64,000 nt of DNA from Heliocybe sulcata (lineage: Eukaryota; Basidiomycota; Agaricomycetes; Gloeophyllales; Gloeophyllaceae), in assembly GCA_004369045.1 (NCBI GenBank), contig ML213531.1:122483-186482 (forward strand), given 5' to 3'. This document shows, one piece after another, positions 33,550 through 45,428 of this stretch. A program made the position numbers and the translations under genes. The notes under the pieces were generated by a model. It had not been told where the DNA came from, ran no database searches, and was given only the letters and a program-made list of their open reading frames with translations. Every line of letters starts with the position of its first letter. Positions within the stretch are counted from its first letter, which is position 1.

Positions 33550-35454
33550 ATGGCCTCCACCACCCAACCTCGCATCGACATCTTCCCCTCCTCCCCCATC
33601 TCCCCCGTGTCCCCCCTCCTCTTCTCCGGCTTCATCGAGCACCTTGGACGGTGCATTTACGGTGGCATCCTCCCCTCCACCCGCACTACCTTTCCTTACA
33701 CCCCTCGCAACCCCTGCCCCCCCTCCGAATTCACCGAGACCCCCAAGACGCTCCTGACGCCGCAGGGGTTCAGGAAGGACGTGATAGAGGTGCTGCGGGA
33801 TGAGCTGGGGGTGCCAATGGTAAGATGGCCCGGGGGCAATTTCGTGAGTTCGTATCATTGGGAGGACGGGGTTGGGAGGAGGGAGGGCAGGAGGAGGAGG
33901 ATGGAGTTGGCGTGGGGGTTTGAGGAGGGGAATGAGTTTGGGACGGATGAGTATGTGTTTGACTTTGACTTGATTTGGTTGGCTTGATGGAGAGTGTTAT
34001 TGGTTTTTGATCTAGGTTTATTGAGTGGTGCAGGGAAGCGGCATGTGAACCCTATATCTGCTTGAACATGGGCACAGGCACGCTCGCCGAAGCGCTGCAT
34101 TGGGTGGAATACTGTAACGGAACGGGTGATACGTCCGTCTCCCGTCCTACCTATCCATGATCAGGACACCTCGCTCACATTTCTGGATAGCTACTACGCG
34201 AACTTACGGAGGGCAAACACGGGTCGGGACGAGCCTCACAACGTGAATCCAACTCTACCCAACCCAAAGGCAAAACTGACCGCTCGAATGTCCAGGTCAA
34301 GTACTGGGGCCTCGGTAACGAAGTTTGGGGTCCCTGGCAAGTCGGCCAACAAACCGCCCCAGACTATGCGCAGAAAGCCCGTCAATGGGCACACGCGATC
34401 AAGCTGATTGACCCGTCCGTAAAATTAGTCGCGTGCGGCGAGACGGGGCTCACGCAGTGGGACGCGACCGTGTTGGACGCTCTGGTGGACAAGGTGGATT
34501 TGCACAGGTGCGCTCTTAGCACGTGTGGCTGAAAAGAGAGACGGTGATGGAGGTGTAGCGTTCATTTGTATACGGGATTTGGGCCGAGAGATAGGACGCA
34601 GAAGGAGAGGGAGTATGGGCGGGGCGTGTATGGCCCTGACGCGGCAGAGTACGCGCTTGAAATCGCGCGCGGGTTGATCAACAAGGCTGTACGCCCATCC
34701 CGTCCCTCTTCCCACCTACCGGCTTCACTGACGACTCGGCATATGAGCAGAGAGTCGCCAAGCAGATTTCCAAACCTATCAAAATCGCTTTTGATGAGTG
34801 GGGCGTGTGGGACGAGACGGTCGGCACGGCTGAGAACGGGCTCGAGCAGTTTTATAATTTGGCGGATGCACTGGCGATGGCGAGTTGGTTGAACGTCTTT
34901 GTTCGGCAGTCGGACCTCGTAGACATTGCGTGCCTTGCGCAGAGCATCAATGTGATTTCGCCGTTGATAACGAGGTATGCATTTCGCACCATTGACTAGA
35001 CACGAAATTGATTACCGCTAGTCCTACCGGTATCTTAAAGCAGACGCTGTACTACCCGCTGTACCTCTTCTCAAAGTACATGCGGGGCGGAATGGCCGTG
35101 AAGGTCCACGTCGACTCGCCTACCTTCGCGGGGGAGACGCTCCCGGAGTGGATATCTACTATCAAGGGCGCGCCAAAGACGCTGGACGTCTCTGCTGTCC
35201 TGCATGGCAAGTCCCTGCGGGTAGCAGTGGTGAACAGGAGCGAAGAGCAGAGCGCCACGGTGCCTATTCGCGTCGCTTTCGCGCAGCTGAGGGAGGGTGT
35301 GGAGGTTGAGGTCCATGAGATTTGGCATCCGGATGCGACGGTTAGGAATGGGTGGCAGAAGGAGGAGGTGGCGGTGAAGATGAGGAAGGAGGGGTGGAAG
35401 GAGGAGTGGACCTTCAAGGAACATTCGTTTACCTTGCTGGTCGTGGACCTTTGA
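33550..35454 (+). CDS. GH51 alpha-L-arabinofuranosidase (EC 3.2.1.55), probably intracellular
   Basis: Retaining glycosidase that removes terminal arabinofuranosyl units from arabinan or arabinoxylan oligosaccharides. MASTTQPRIDIFPSSPI starts without a signal peptide. Early motifs are GFIEHLGRCIYGGI and MVRWPGGNFVSSYHWEDGVG. After short introns: NMGTGTLAEALHWVEYCNGT, YYANLRRANTGRDEP, then KYWGLGNEVWGPW with the acid/base Glu (GNEVWG). Later come HLYTGFGPRDRTQKEREYGR, IKIAFDEWGVWDETVG with the nucleophile Glu (FDEWG), LADALAMASWLNVFVRQSD and ISPLIT. The C-terminal beta domain runs from GILKQTLYYPLYLFSKYMRG to the stop at 35454. About seven exons, near 530 residues. One intron (about 34689-34754) contains coding-like sequence (TGFTDDSAYEQ), so an alternative longer exon is possible. 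Paired with the divergent transporter, it fits uptake and hydrolysis of arabino-oligosaccharides. Confidence 0.9.
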
Positions 35455-36491
35455 CATGGAACATAGAGTACCTAGAGTATAGGATAGGCCTGGCACGCTC
35501 GAGTCAGATCAAGTCGTTGGAAATCAGAGTACTGCGCGGCGCAGTTAGCGTGAGCACAACCGTAGACCTCGCGTTCGTGGGTCGTTGAGTGCGGGGCCCG
35601 AGCCATGACTCATCTATAGCGTACCCAGGCAAATGAGCCTTGCAGCCAGCTGAAGCAGCACGGGAGACCACGAGCAGCCAGAACATCGTGAAAGACGCAC
35701 CGTAAGGTCGGAGGTACTATATAAAGAAGATGCACTGACATCCTTGCATCCTCTGCGTCTTGGTGGGGCCTGGGGTGGGCTGGTATTCGTTCCTCCAAGA
35801 CCGTATCTCTGTTATGGTGGTAGGTCGGATATTGGTGCTGTTTTGACAGGACTCAGGTTTAGTCTTCCACTGGTGGTTGTATGGTTATCTCATGTTGAGA
35901 ATCGCCTCGTCGTTAGCTATAGAGACGTGACGTACGTTATTGCCTGCGTACTGCGGTATCTTGGTGCTATCTCTCGCCGCAGCTGTGGGACCTTTCTGGG
36001 AGGCAGACATGCACGAGGACGCATCTGAATTATGCAGTTAGTATCCATCCTTTGGGTTAAGGATTAGGACGTACCTCCTCAGATTTTATATATTGAGTCC
36101 ATGAACTTGAGTCCTGTCGGGAAGAGAATAATAAGCATGTACGCGTCTCTGCTGGATGAGAGCTCCGTATCATCTTGCACAGCTATATTCCCGGGTGTCG
36201 AAATTGTCCTCTAAAGGAGAAGCATTTATTGGGCGGTCGTGGATTATGCCCTCGCATGCTCGCGCAGCAGACGCAAGAACAATAGCTACCGCACGGACCC
36301 TATTGGCTCGGTCGGACCCAGCCGTCCAGGCTGTGCCGAGTCGCCACAGCCACAGCCACCTCGGGTAAGGATGACCTCGACGGTTCCACAGCTTGGCTAA
36401 GCACGATATCAGGCTGCTGTGCGGCGCGACTCGAACTTTACTCTCTACCACCACTACCGTCTCTTCCTGCTAACGATTTACGACTGTCATA
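35455..36491. other. Intergenic, nothing recognised
   Basis: No convincing gene between GH51 and the RCR-like gene. Confidence 0.5.
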
Positions 36492-37199
36492 ATGATTGGT
36501 GCGTCACATAGACGTTCTGGTGCGTAGGGTGCTGACATGTGATGACGGTAGGCGCTTTGAACGCAATTGCGCTTGGAGTGTTGGTGCTTGCGCCCTCTGT
36601 GAGGGCGGAGTATTGTTACAGGGACAAGTAAGCTTAAGCTTTATTCATTCGATATAGTGGTGGCAGGCGTGACTTATGCATCGTTCGAAAGTAATGGATT
36701 CGAGCGCTGCTCGCCGTACTCCCTCGGTGCGCGTATCGCCACGGGTATTGTCCTCAGTCCGTATCACCTTTCCCTCCATCTCAACTCTGAACCACCACTG
36801 ACCTATCCTTGCTGCTGACAGCCGTCGCGTTCCTTCTCTTCCTCGCCTTCCTCGGGGTGCGTAGGCGCCGGCGCGCTGCCCGCGCGAACATGGCGTACGT
36901 CAACCAGCCCCAGAGTCAGCCGGCGCCTCCGTACAACGCCTCGCCTTATGTCGGCTACCCTCAGAATGGGGCGGGGCCGCAGTACCCGCCGCAGACGTAT
37001 ACTGGGAACGGCGGGTACGGGTATGACCCCTCGGCTGGGTTTGCTGCGGTGAGTAGTGGCGTTTTGCTTTGGCGCGAGGGGAAGTGAGCTGACTGTGAGA
37101 CGATGGCAGCCGTCGGGTCCCCCGCCGCAGTATGGTGCGGGTCAGTATGCACCGCCGCAGGGTCCTCCGCCGGGGAAGGACGTCAAGGAGTCCGTCTGA
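36492..37199 (+). CDS. RCR-like single-pass membrane protein with PY motif
   Basis: Starts with a 7-nt first exon (ATGATTG at 36492), then ALNAIALGVLVLAPSVRA as a signal peptide. The luminal segment is EYCYRDNNGFERCSPYS with two Cys, followed by one TM helix (IATGIVLTVAFLLFLAFLGV), a stop-transfer RRRRR, and a Pro/Gln/Tyr/Gly-rich tail with PPPQYG. It ends PPPGKDVKESV at 37199. Five exons, about 150 residues. This layout matches fungal RCR proteins (Congo-red resistance, trafficking adaptors that recruit Nedd4-type ligases through PPxY). The family call rests on architecture plus the YCYRD...RCS motif, not on a search. It could also be another small basidiomycete membrane protein. Confidence 0.65.
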
Positions 37200-38252
37200 G
37201 CTTTGACTGTCCCTTCCAGTTGTCCGATATGTGTGTACCCGAAGACTGTATTGTCATATGCACTTTCATTCCACCTGTATCCGTACTACCTGTACTGACG
37301 TTATGCCACTAATTAATCATCGATTATCCCGTGTGGGTTCGTGTTTGCCTCGTTGCGCGTCAGTAACTCGAGCCATCTGCTCTGCGAACTTTATCATGCC
37401 ACTCCGGGCTTCCATTCGGTTCAGATTTGACGGGTGCTCTTAAACGGCCGCTTTAAGTCCCGGTGAGCTCACTATGGTGGATGAACAGGCTGAATGTAGA
37501 GGCCTGGAGTGGCAGAAGAGAATGAGTACGCATGCAATGTCAATCTTCCTCTTGACTGTTGCCATTGAGATTACTCGGCCATCCCGGCGCTGACCCCGGG
37601 CACGCCGAATGTGCACCCATCATAAGAGAAGTTAAATACTTTGCACATGCATCCACATCGCATTCGTATGCTCTTAAGCTGAATCGATAGCGCGACCATG
37701 CGAGACGTGCCAGTCTGACTTTACCTTCAAGTTTCCAGCGATCGACGAGATGATGACATCACAGTGCAGCTTCTTCGCTGTCTAGTTGATCCAAATGAGC
37801 ATGCCAAATCTCATATACAAAATAATTCCATAGCACGAAATGTTAGCAAAGGCTACTTATCTTCTTCGCAGATCTTCAGATACAGGAAGGTATCCTTGAT
37901 ATGATCGTTGCCGGCGACCGCCATCATCTAATGCGTCTTCTTGGTAAGTTCTTTTCTCCTGTATAATTTATTCATTCGTCCAGAAAATCTGCCAAAATTC
38001 GTGGCTGAGCAGAATATACAGCAGTACGCAGATACTCCTCAAGCATGTAAGTATCCGAGGTCTTATGCAAATACCAATCCAGGCGGGTCTATTCAGAGGT
38101 CGGACGCCGGCGGCTCCGGTAAATACAAGCGGTTTATTTCTGACGTTGTGCGTGCCTCAATAGAGCGCAGACGGAAATTCCCGTTTTCCCTTGTACTCAT
38201 CAATATCAGCAGCAGCCGTTGCCCGGCGTTGCATCTCCTCCTGACCGACTAG
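37200..38252. other. Intergenic / 5' region of the Msb1-like gene
   Basis: No convincing gene. A 103-codon frame at 37941-38252 ends exactly where the Msb1-like ATG begins and is probably chance or 5' leader. Confidence 0.5.
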
Positions 38253-41200
38253 ATGCCCAGTCTATTCTCCCGCTCAAGGACCACATCGACTCCTACAAGG
38301 TCTGTTGGCGCCAACGGCGCTCCGTACGATGAATTCGGGAGGGTCAGCAGCAAGGACGCTGCCGCCCGGGGCAGCAACACCGTCGCCGCCGCGAAGGGTA
38401 CCCGCGACAAGAAGAAGGGCGCTGACAAGGACCGATTTCGTCTCAGAACGCTGAGCTCGGCGACGCAGCGGAACTCCGTTGACCTCGACGATCCGCTTGC
38501 CAACATTCCTGATGGTAGCTTCCTCGCACTTGATCTGGAGTTCCCGCATCTGGAGGGAGAAGAGCGACCCAAGGATCACGACTACGGCTACCTTTCTTAC
38601 CAGCGGCATGTTGTGCTGGGGCTCGAGCAGGTAGCTCGCCTGGTCGAGGTTATCGCCGCAGAGCTGGGCACAAGAGGCCTCACAACACCCTTCATCTTCT
38701 CGACATTAGCGCTTGACATTTCCTTCAATTCCATCAAAAGCCTTATCCGGTCATTCCTGCGCACATGCGCGAACTCCAAATCCGCCGACGCAGAGCGCCA
38801 ATGGCGGGACGAAGTCCGATTCGCGGGTCCGAACGAGTTGGGCATGACGCTGCGCTGGGGGCTGGCAAGGCTCGTTCGCATACACGGAGGCCAGGAGGTG
38901 CGGGGCTTGGTGGCGTATGAGTACTATGCGGATTGGCGAGATGCTGAAGCCGGTATGTGCCTGCAAATCATGCATGTCCGAGATCGCCAGCTCATCTAGC
39001 GCCTAAGCCCTCAATTATCCCGAGACACATTTTGAAGCCTTCCTTAGCGAGCTGACACCCACCCTTGGCTCTTTAATCACAAATCTGCTCACGCTCCTTT
39101 CACGTTTTACTGCTCACTCCTCGAGTTCTGGTCACACTCCTCCGACACTCTCTCCCCTCTTTGGTCCGCTATTTTTTGGACTCGGACCGGCAGCACTTGC
39201 CTTCCATCACACATACGTTCATTACTTGCGCGCTGTCAACGCTATGGAGCATATCATGCTCGCCTTCATCCGCTGGCAGGACTCACCCGCGAAGCAAGCC
39301 GGTGGAAGTGCCGCCTCCATGGGTATTCCGGGCCGCCTGAAGGACTGGATCCGTGGATACCCTTCCATGTTACCCGATATCCACTCTGCACGCAGTCGAG
39401 ATGAGAAACCGCAGCCACGCCGAGGAGTCCGTACCATGCGCGTTGTCAGCGTCCGCAGGAACGTCCGGATGTACTCACGCGACCTGGTGAAGACTGGCGC
39501 GAGCTGGGCGACACGACCGCGCGGCCTGCCTGGGCAGGGCGAAAACGGATTGGCATCGTCAAAAGAATGGCAACGGATTGCTCCCCCAACACTCAAATTA
39601 CCGCCTCGGTACTCGGACGGCTATAAGAAGCGAATGGACATGCCGCCCAACTTCCATCCTCAGACTGGCCCGGGTGCGTCGTCGATGAGCAGTACGCCGA
39701 GCACGTCCTCTACCGTGTCCAGCGGGTCCACGCTTGTTGACGACGACATTGGGGAGAGCTTGCTGGAGGTCAAGAAGGGTGAGGTCAGGAGTTTGACGGC
39801 GCTGAAATGGGGCGAGTTTGAGACAATGGGGTTCAGCAATTCGGTCGCGGCTGAGAAGAAGCTTGAGTTTGATCTGACTGAGGGAGCACGGGCGGTAAGT
39901 CTCGATCGATCGCTCCATTCATTGCATCGCATTGTGGGATATGAATTATGGATCGTTGATGTATTCGACAGGAACGTGCAGCAAAGCGGGCGACCCTGAC
40001 GTGGCAGGACTTCTCGACGGCGGGTTTCTCTCGCACTGACGTGCCGCTGAGTGCGACACTGCAGTTCAGCGTGCCCGTGTCGCAACAAATCAATTCGTGG
40101 CCGGGTCATTCAGCGGAGATTCACAAGAAGCTGAAGAAGACGCAGAAGTCGCTGCCGTCGTTCGGGTGGGACACGGAGCCGGTGATGGCGCAGGAGGAGG
40201 TGATTGAGGAGGCGTTTCTGGATGTGTTCTGTGATCTGATTTTTGGGGGCGGGTGGATGGATAACGAGAGGATGGAGGAGCATGATCGGGAATGCAATTG
40301 GGCTTTGGTGCGTCTTGTCGTACCTGATCAATTCCGTTGTTCCGACTTATCAACGTATGGTATGGAAGGTCGAGTTCAAAAGCTTGCCGATCTCGAGGAG
40401 CAATACGGTTTCGGGCACGAACGACCCACGGACGTCGACCACGCTCATTCTATTTGAGGAGTTTGTGCCCTGGGAGTATCGGAGGCAGCTCGGATCGAGT
40501 GGGAGGAAGCGATTGCCTTCACTCTTCTCGCCTTCGTCGAAGTCGAAGCAGTGGAAGCCTGCAGCTACTCTGAATGGCCGGCCGTATGTCATTGGCCACG
40601 TCCCGAAGAGCCCTACTGTGCGCGAAGTGGAGTTTGAGGGTTTATTGAGGGGCAACGCGAGTTTGACAAAGATTGTCAGTTTGGACGGGACTGTGCGGAA
40701 TTCGGCAGTGAATGGTGCCTCTCCGAGACCAAGCTCTGCGGGCGGTCGTGTCAATTACTTGCAGGCCAATGGTACTCCCCAACCGCCACCGAAGCACAAT
40801 GGTCACGACGACGATGCGCCCGCCACACCTACGAAGAAAAGCTCGCGATTTCGTCTCGCGGGCGGACTACCAGTAGGAGGGCCTGCCAGCACCAAAAAGG
40901 CGGGGATGGTGCCTGCGGAGGCGAACCCTGTCGATTTCGAGACGCGCTTGGCCGGTATCAGCGATGAGGAGGTGAACAACTCGAAACACCAGCGCAGGCG
41001 GTCGAAAGACGATGCGTGGGTGGATATACTTGTTGCCAGCAATAGCAGGAAGATGTCCGACCAGACCGCTGAACTGCGTGCACCCCGGGCGTTGAGAGCG
41101 GGCCGATCGGATCCTGAGCTTGCTAGCCAGGAAGTTGCGTTGGCGTTGGCGGGTGTGATGGGCAGGGTGTCCTTGGATGACGATGAGGAGGATATGGAGC

Positions 41201-41838
41201 CTGTGCCGATGTCAGCGGAGCCCGTAGAGGACGGGGACCACTTCCTCGAGGAGGATACTGAAGAGTCTGTGCAGAACGAACCACCGAAGAGGCGCCTTGG
41301 TTACTTTGATCTGCATCCCGACCGGCGGCCCTCAAGTATGACAGCGTCTGTCGATGATTCGCGGTATTCCCGGGAAGCTGATGACGACGACGCGTACGAT
41401 GGGACTGCCCATGTCTCGCCACCCTCCAATTATTCGTTTGCGTCAGATGACTATGAGCTGAGTCCGGAAGCTGTGTTAGATGACGAGGGCGCGGGCTATG
41501 AGGACGACACTGGGTCTGATATACCCTCGCATGTGGAGACCATGCTCGCACCACCCGCACCCGCATCTGATGCCAACAAGAGCAAGACTGCGTCGCTCAT
41601 CGAGATGTACCGGGAACGAGAGCGGGCGGCGGCGCAACGCGCTCAGGCTGCGAGTACCCCTGGGAAGGCGCCCATGTCCAAGCTGAGCCCGTTACCTCCG
41701 CCCCCAGCCGCAGGCGACGATCCAGATGCTCTGGAGCCGCCGCACATCAACTTGATGGAGACAGGTCGCCAGTCGCCTCCCCGCTACATCCATGGTGCTC
41801 CTCTCCATAACGTCCTCGAGGAAGAGGAGGAGGAGTAG
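38253..41838 (+). CDS. Msb1/Mug8-domain polarity protein
   Basis: Fungal Msb1-family proteins act with Rho/Cdc42 GTPases at growth sites. Exon 1 (38253-38952) starts MPSLFSRSRTTSTPTRSVG and enters the Msb1/Mug8 domain at DEFGRVSSKDAAARG. The domain continues LEQVARLVEVIAAELGTRGL, STLALDISFNSIKSLIRSFL and RWGLARLVRIHGGQEVRGLV. Intron 38953-39007 leads to ALNYPETHFEAFLSELTPTL and LFFGLGPAALAFHHTYVHYL. The domain runs on through LQFSVPVSQQINSWPGHSAE and VEEFVPWEYRRQL-like sequence (LFEEFVPWEYRRQLGSSGRK). The last exon is long, acidic and Ser/Pro-rich, with EEDMEPVPMSAEPVEDGDHF and an ending of six Glu; stop at 41838. Four exons, about 1130 residues. The family call is from remembered motifs; the low-complexity tail is typical of these scaffolds. 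Confidence 0.75.
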
Positions 41839-42740
41839 GCGGCATCTGACGACGCCCCCACTACGTTCTGGATCTTGACTCCCGACCGTCGAACTGCTGC
41901 CATCACGTGCTTTCAGTTATACTCGCCGTTTTGCTTCCACCTTCCGACGCTGGCATATACGTTATCACTCTGGGTTATTGGTCTGCATCGCAAAGCCGGT
42001 TTCTGATGTTGTCCTGCATTCAAAGACTCTCATTTGCCTCGTCGCTTCGTCTCGTAACATATTATATTATCTCGCTCTTTATGCTATACCCCACATCCCA
42101 CTGGCAGACGACTAACCTGCGGACGTTTGTTTGCTACATTATGTGTCGCCCGCGGTTCCTGCTGCTGGTCCTATGTTGTCGATTAATGTGTCATCTGCGA
42201 TATATAGCTACCATGTCATGTAGTAGTGGCCCGCGCGCAATCGTGATATCCATTCCTCAATTCCTTGTCCTGGAAACATTCATGGTCCTTGCTATCTGAC
42301 TTGTAGTCAGACTGAAGTATAGCGTTTGAGGAGGATCTGTGAGTTTCGAGGTTGTGGGACTTGACCAGACTTGAGGCTTTTGCGCCGTGTTGTCCATACT
42401 AATCTCTCTGCATCAGCTGCATCAGCCACAAGTTGGACCAGTGCCTAAGCTTAAGCGCTTAAGACCTAAACTTCAGAGATTTCAGCGAGTGTAAGAGTAG
42501 CGTGGCGTCATCGAATTCCAGTTTGAAGTCCCAATAAGAGAGATTATACTAATACATGATTTTGGGGGTATACAGGTCTAAGGTCTAACGATGCACGACA
42601 TACATTCTGAATAAATTACATGACATTTTGCAAGCTAAGCTACGAGATTACCTATAATGTATCACTTGAGAGGGGGGTCATCTGCGTTGGAAGTCAAATC
42701 GCGCAGGTGTTCGTGTATCGGTCGTCCGAAAGGGTTCAGA
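41839..42740. other. Intergenic between convergent genes
   Basis: Nothing recognised. A 14-bp perfect palindrome, CTTAAGCGCTTAAG, lies near 42453. Confidence 0.5.
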
Positions 42741-44465
42741 TCAATGCTTGCCTTGCCTCGCCGCCTTGACGCTCCGCCACTCCATCGTCAGCGCCGGGAC
42801 AATCGCGAAACACGCCCACGCGAGGGGGACGTAGAACGCGGTCGTGACGGCCTTGCTGTACACAGCGAGCACCTGCGGGAGCTGGTCCTGCGGCACGATC
42901 TGGCGGAGGGCGGTCGCGCCGGTGTTGACGACCGTCGCGGCATCCAGGCCCGCCACACGTTCCAAGCCCACAGCGAGCTTGTTGGTAAAGATGTTTTCGG
43001 CGACGGAGACGAAGATGGCGCCGCCGAGGGACTGGCCGAAGAACATGAGCGCGACGCCGGTGGAGACGTCTTGGCGGGGGAGGGTCGCTTGCGCGGCCAT
43101 GCCGGGTTGTTGGAGGCCCAGACCTAGCCCGAAGCCGAAGAGGATCTGGTACCCGATCCACATGGGGTGCGCGGTGGTGGGGGTGAAGGTGGTGAGAAGA
43201 CCGGCGCCGATGGACATGAGGACGGCGCTGAGGAGGAGGAAGGGGGTGTAGTACCCGAAGCGGGAGACGCAGAGGCCGGCGAGGTTGGAGGCGACGACGA
43301 GGGAGAGGATGAAGGGGAGGAGCATGATGCCCGAGTGCAGCGTGGAGACGCCTTTGATGGCTTGGAACCAGAGGGGGAGGAAGTACACGAGGGGGATCAT
43401 CGCGCTGGAGGCGGAGAGGGAGAAGAGGAAGCCGGAGAGGATGGAGCGCTGGGTGAAGATGCGCGGGGAGAGGGTGGCGTTCTCTTTGGATAAGATTTGG
43501 ATGGCGATGAAGGCGAGGAGGAGGACGGCAAAGACGACGAAGAGAGCGATGATGCGCGCGCTGGACCAGGCGTAGGTCGTCCCGCCCCATTGAAGCGCGA
43601 GCAAGAGACAGATCATGGACGGCAAGAACACCAGTGTGCCGAGCGGGTCGAGCCGCTTCATCTTCTGCGCGAAGGTGAGCGCAGGTCCCGGCTTGTTGGA
43701 CGGCGGCAGGTGCAGGATGAACATAATTACTACGACGGAGAGCGCGCCGACGGGGAGGTTGATGTAGAAACACCACCGCCAGCTGACGTGCTGCGTGAAC
43801 GCGCCGCCGAGCAGCGGTCCAATGACCGACGAGATACCAAAGATGGCGCCCATCACGCCCTGGTAGATTGGCCGGCGGTGCAGCGGGATAATGGGGATCA
43901 TGATGATAATGACGCCGGAGAATATGCCGGCGGAGCCCAGGCCTGCTATAGCGCGCCCGACGATGAGCGCGGTGGAGGTGGGCGCGGCGCCGCAGATGGC
44001 GGAGCCGGCTTCGAAGAGGAGGATGGTGCCGAGGAAGATGGATTTGATGGGGTAGAAGGTGTAGAGGCGGCCGATGAGGAGCTGGGAGGCGCAGCCGGTG
44101 ATCATGTAGGCGCTGCCGTACCAGCCGACGTCGTCGAGCGAGTGGAACTCGTCGGTGATTTTGGGGATGGCGGTGGCGATGATGGTGCGGTCCTGAAAGT
44201 GGTTGATTAGCGTGGTGAATAATGAAGAAGAGAGTGAACGTACTAGTGCGACCAGGAAGAGAGCAAGGTACAAAGCCAGCATGATGACTATGACGGTGGC
44301 CGTAGGGGGGTAGTGATGCTCGTCATGGGGGGTGTGGCCCTTCTCGAGCTCGCCTTCTGTTGGACGAGCATCGTTCGGGAGATCAGCCACAACAGCAGTC
44401 TTTTCAGATGGAGTTGGAGGACTGGCCATGGCAGGTGGGGTTGCGTTAGATGCTTTCTTCTGCAT
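42741..44465 (-). CDS. MFS multidrug/toxin exporter, 14-TM (DHA2-type)
   Basis: Proton-driven efflux pump family. The ATG at 44465 ([17 protein letters not shown]) opens a polar N-tail that ends [18 protein letters not shown]1 is [20 protein letters not shown], and a 51-nt intron (44193-44243) joins VAL to [16 protein letters not shown], the motif D1 region of the 14-TM group. Then come [36 protein letters not shown], the motif C region [20 protein letters not shown] and [12 protein letters not shown]. The C-half has [19 protein letters not shown]-like sequence ([14 protein letters not shown]) and ends [10 protein letters not shown] at 42741. Two exons, about 558 residues, full length. A GTG-initiated upstream extension is rejected because a TATATAAAA box sits just upstream. 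Substrate unknown; no biosynthetic genes nearby. Confidence 0.9.
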   Translation of the reverse strand: MQKKASNATPPAMASPPTPSEKTAVVADLPNDARPTEGELEKGHTPHDEHHYPPTATVIVIMLALYLALFLVALVRSLSSSLFTTLINHFQDRTIIATAIPKITDEFHSLDDVGWYGSAYMITGCASQLLIGRLYTFYPIKSIFLGTILLFEAGSAICGAAPTSTALIVGRAIAGLGSAGIFSGVIIIMIPIIPLHRRPIYQGVMGAIFGISSVIGPLLGGAFTQHVSWRWCFYINLPVGALSVVVIMFILHLPPSNKPGPALTFAQKMKRLDPLGTLVFLPSMICLLLALQWGGTTYAWSSARIIALFVVFAVLLLAFIAIQILSKENATLSPRIFTQRSILSGFLFSLSASSAMIPLVYFLPLWFQAIKGVSTLHSGIMLLPFILSLVVASNLAGLCVSRFGYYTPFLLLSAVLMSIGAGLLTTFTPTTAHPMWIGYQILFGFGLGLGLQQPGMAAQATLPRQDVSTGVALMFFGQSLGGAIFVSVAENIFTNKLAVGLERVAGLDAATVVNTGATALRQIVPQDQLPQVLAVYSKAVTTAFYVPLAWACFAIVPALTMEWRSVKAARQGKH

Positions 44466-44501
44466 GAAGGAGCGGTGCAGAATACCTCCTGAGGCCGTAG
44501 T

Positions 44502-44509
44502 TTTATATG
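44502..44509 (-). promoter_or_regulatory. TATA box of the MFS exporter
   Basis: TATAAAA on the minus strand, about 37-44 bp upstream of ATG 44465. It supports that start. Confidence 0.5.
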
Positions 44510-44528
44510 CACCCCTTACGCTTGACAC

Positions 44529-45428
44529 TCACGTACGCATCCGGCAGGAGCGTTAAGGATCGCGTAGAGCATGGGCCGGCCCTGCGCAGTATTATTAGAG
44601 TCTAACCGCATCCGCCCTGAGAGCAGCATGACCAGAGATCCGACGTCGGATGTGAGTTGACTGACTTGGTCTCGCGGGAATGCAGTCTCGAACATTAGGT
44701 CAGATGGCTGCGGAGACTGAGAACGCAGAATTGATACACTCGTGCGGTTCATGACGAAAAGTGTCGGCTTTGATTTGCGCAGTTGAAGTCAAGACGTGAA
44801 CGGACCCGATGGCGTCGGCTGGGCGTGCGTACGCGGCAATTTACTGCGAGCCGGGCTGTATTTGACTAATAATTGATATGTCATACACATCCCGTATGAG
44901 CCGCCGGGACACAACGATGTCAGCATATCGTCCTTAGAGAGGTGCAATGCATTGTACCTACGTTGCGGTGAGTTTCCTGCGATGTTCTGGCTATCCGCGG
45001 CCGTGCTCTCCCGTGCTTCTTCAGCTGGCTGCAAGGCTCAGGGTTCTTGTGTCTGCTAGTACTGAATATAGTGCGCGAGCTAATCCACGAACGCCCTCCT
45101 CCGTTATAACGGACAGTTCTGACACCCGAAAAGATAGTTACGCAAGATTATACGGAACTTTTGTCCGGCACAGATGCGTGCATGTTGAGAGATAGCGCCA
45201 AGGCTACCCAGTACGCAGGCAATGATGAGGTCTATAACGACAGTTCTCAACGCAAGATGAAGCAGCCGTCACGTGCGGGACACGACCAAAGCTGACCATC
45301 AAGTCCCGTGGAAGCAGCACCGATATCTGAAGCACAGCACCAAAAATCATTCGCGATCAATTTCAGAAACAAAGCAACTTCACAATATGCGCCTCCCAAG
45401 CCTAGATCCAGCACTCCCATATCATATA
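44529..45428. other. Intergenic, nothing recognised
   Basis: Short frames only, between the MFS promoter and the phosphatase 3' end. Confidence 0.5.

Noticed and set aside
42736-43776. Long Arg/Pro/His-rich minus-strand frame overlapping the MFS exporter
   Set aside because: Composition is that of a shifted frame; the correct frame gives a full membrane transporter.
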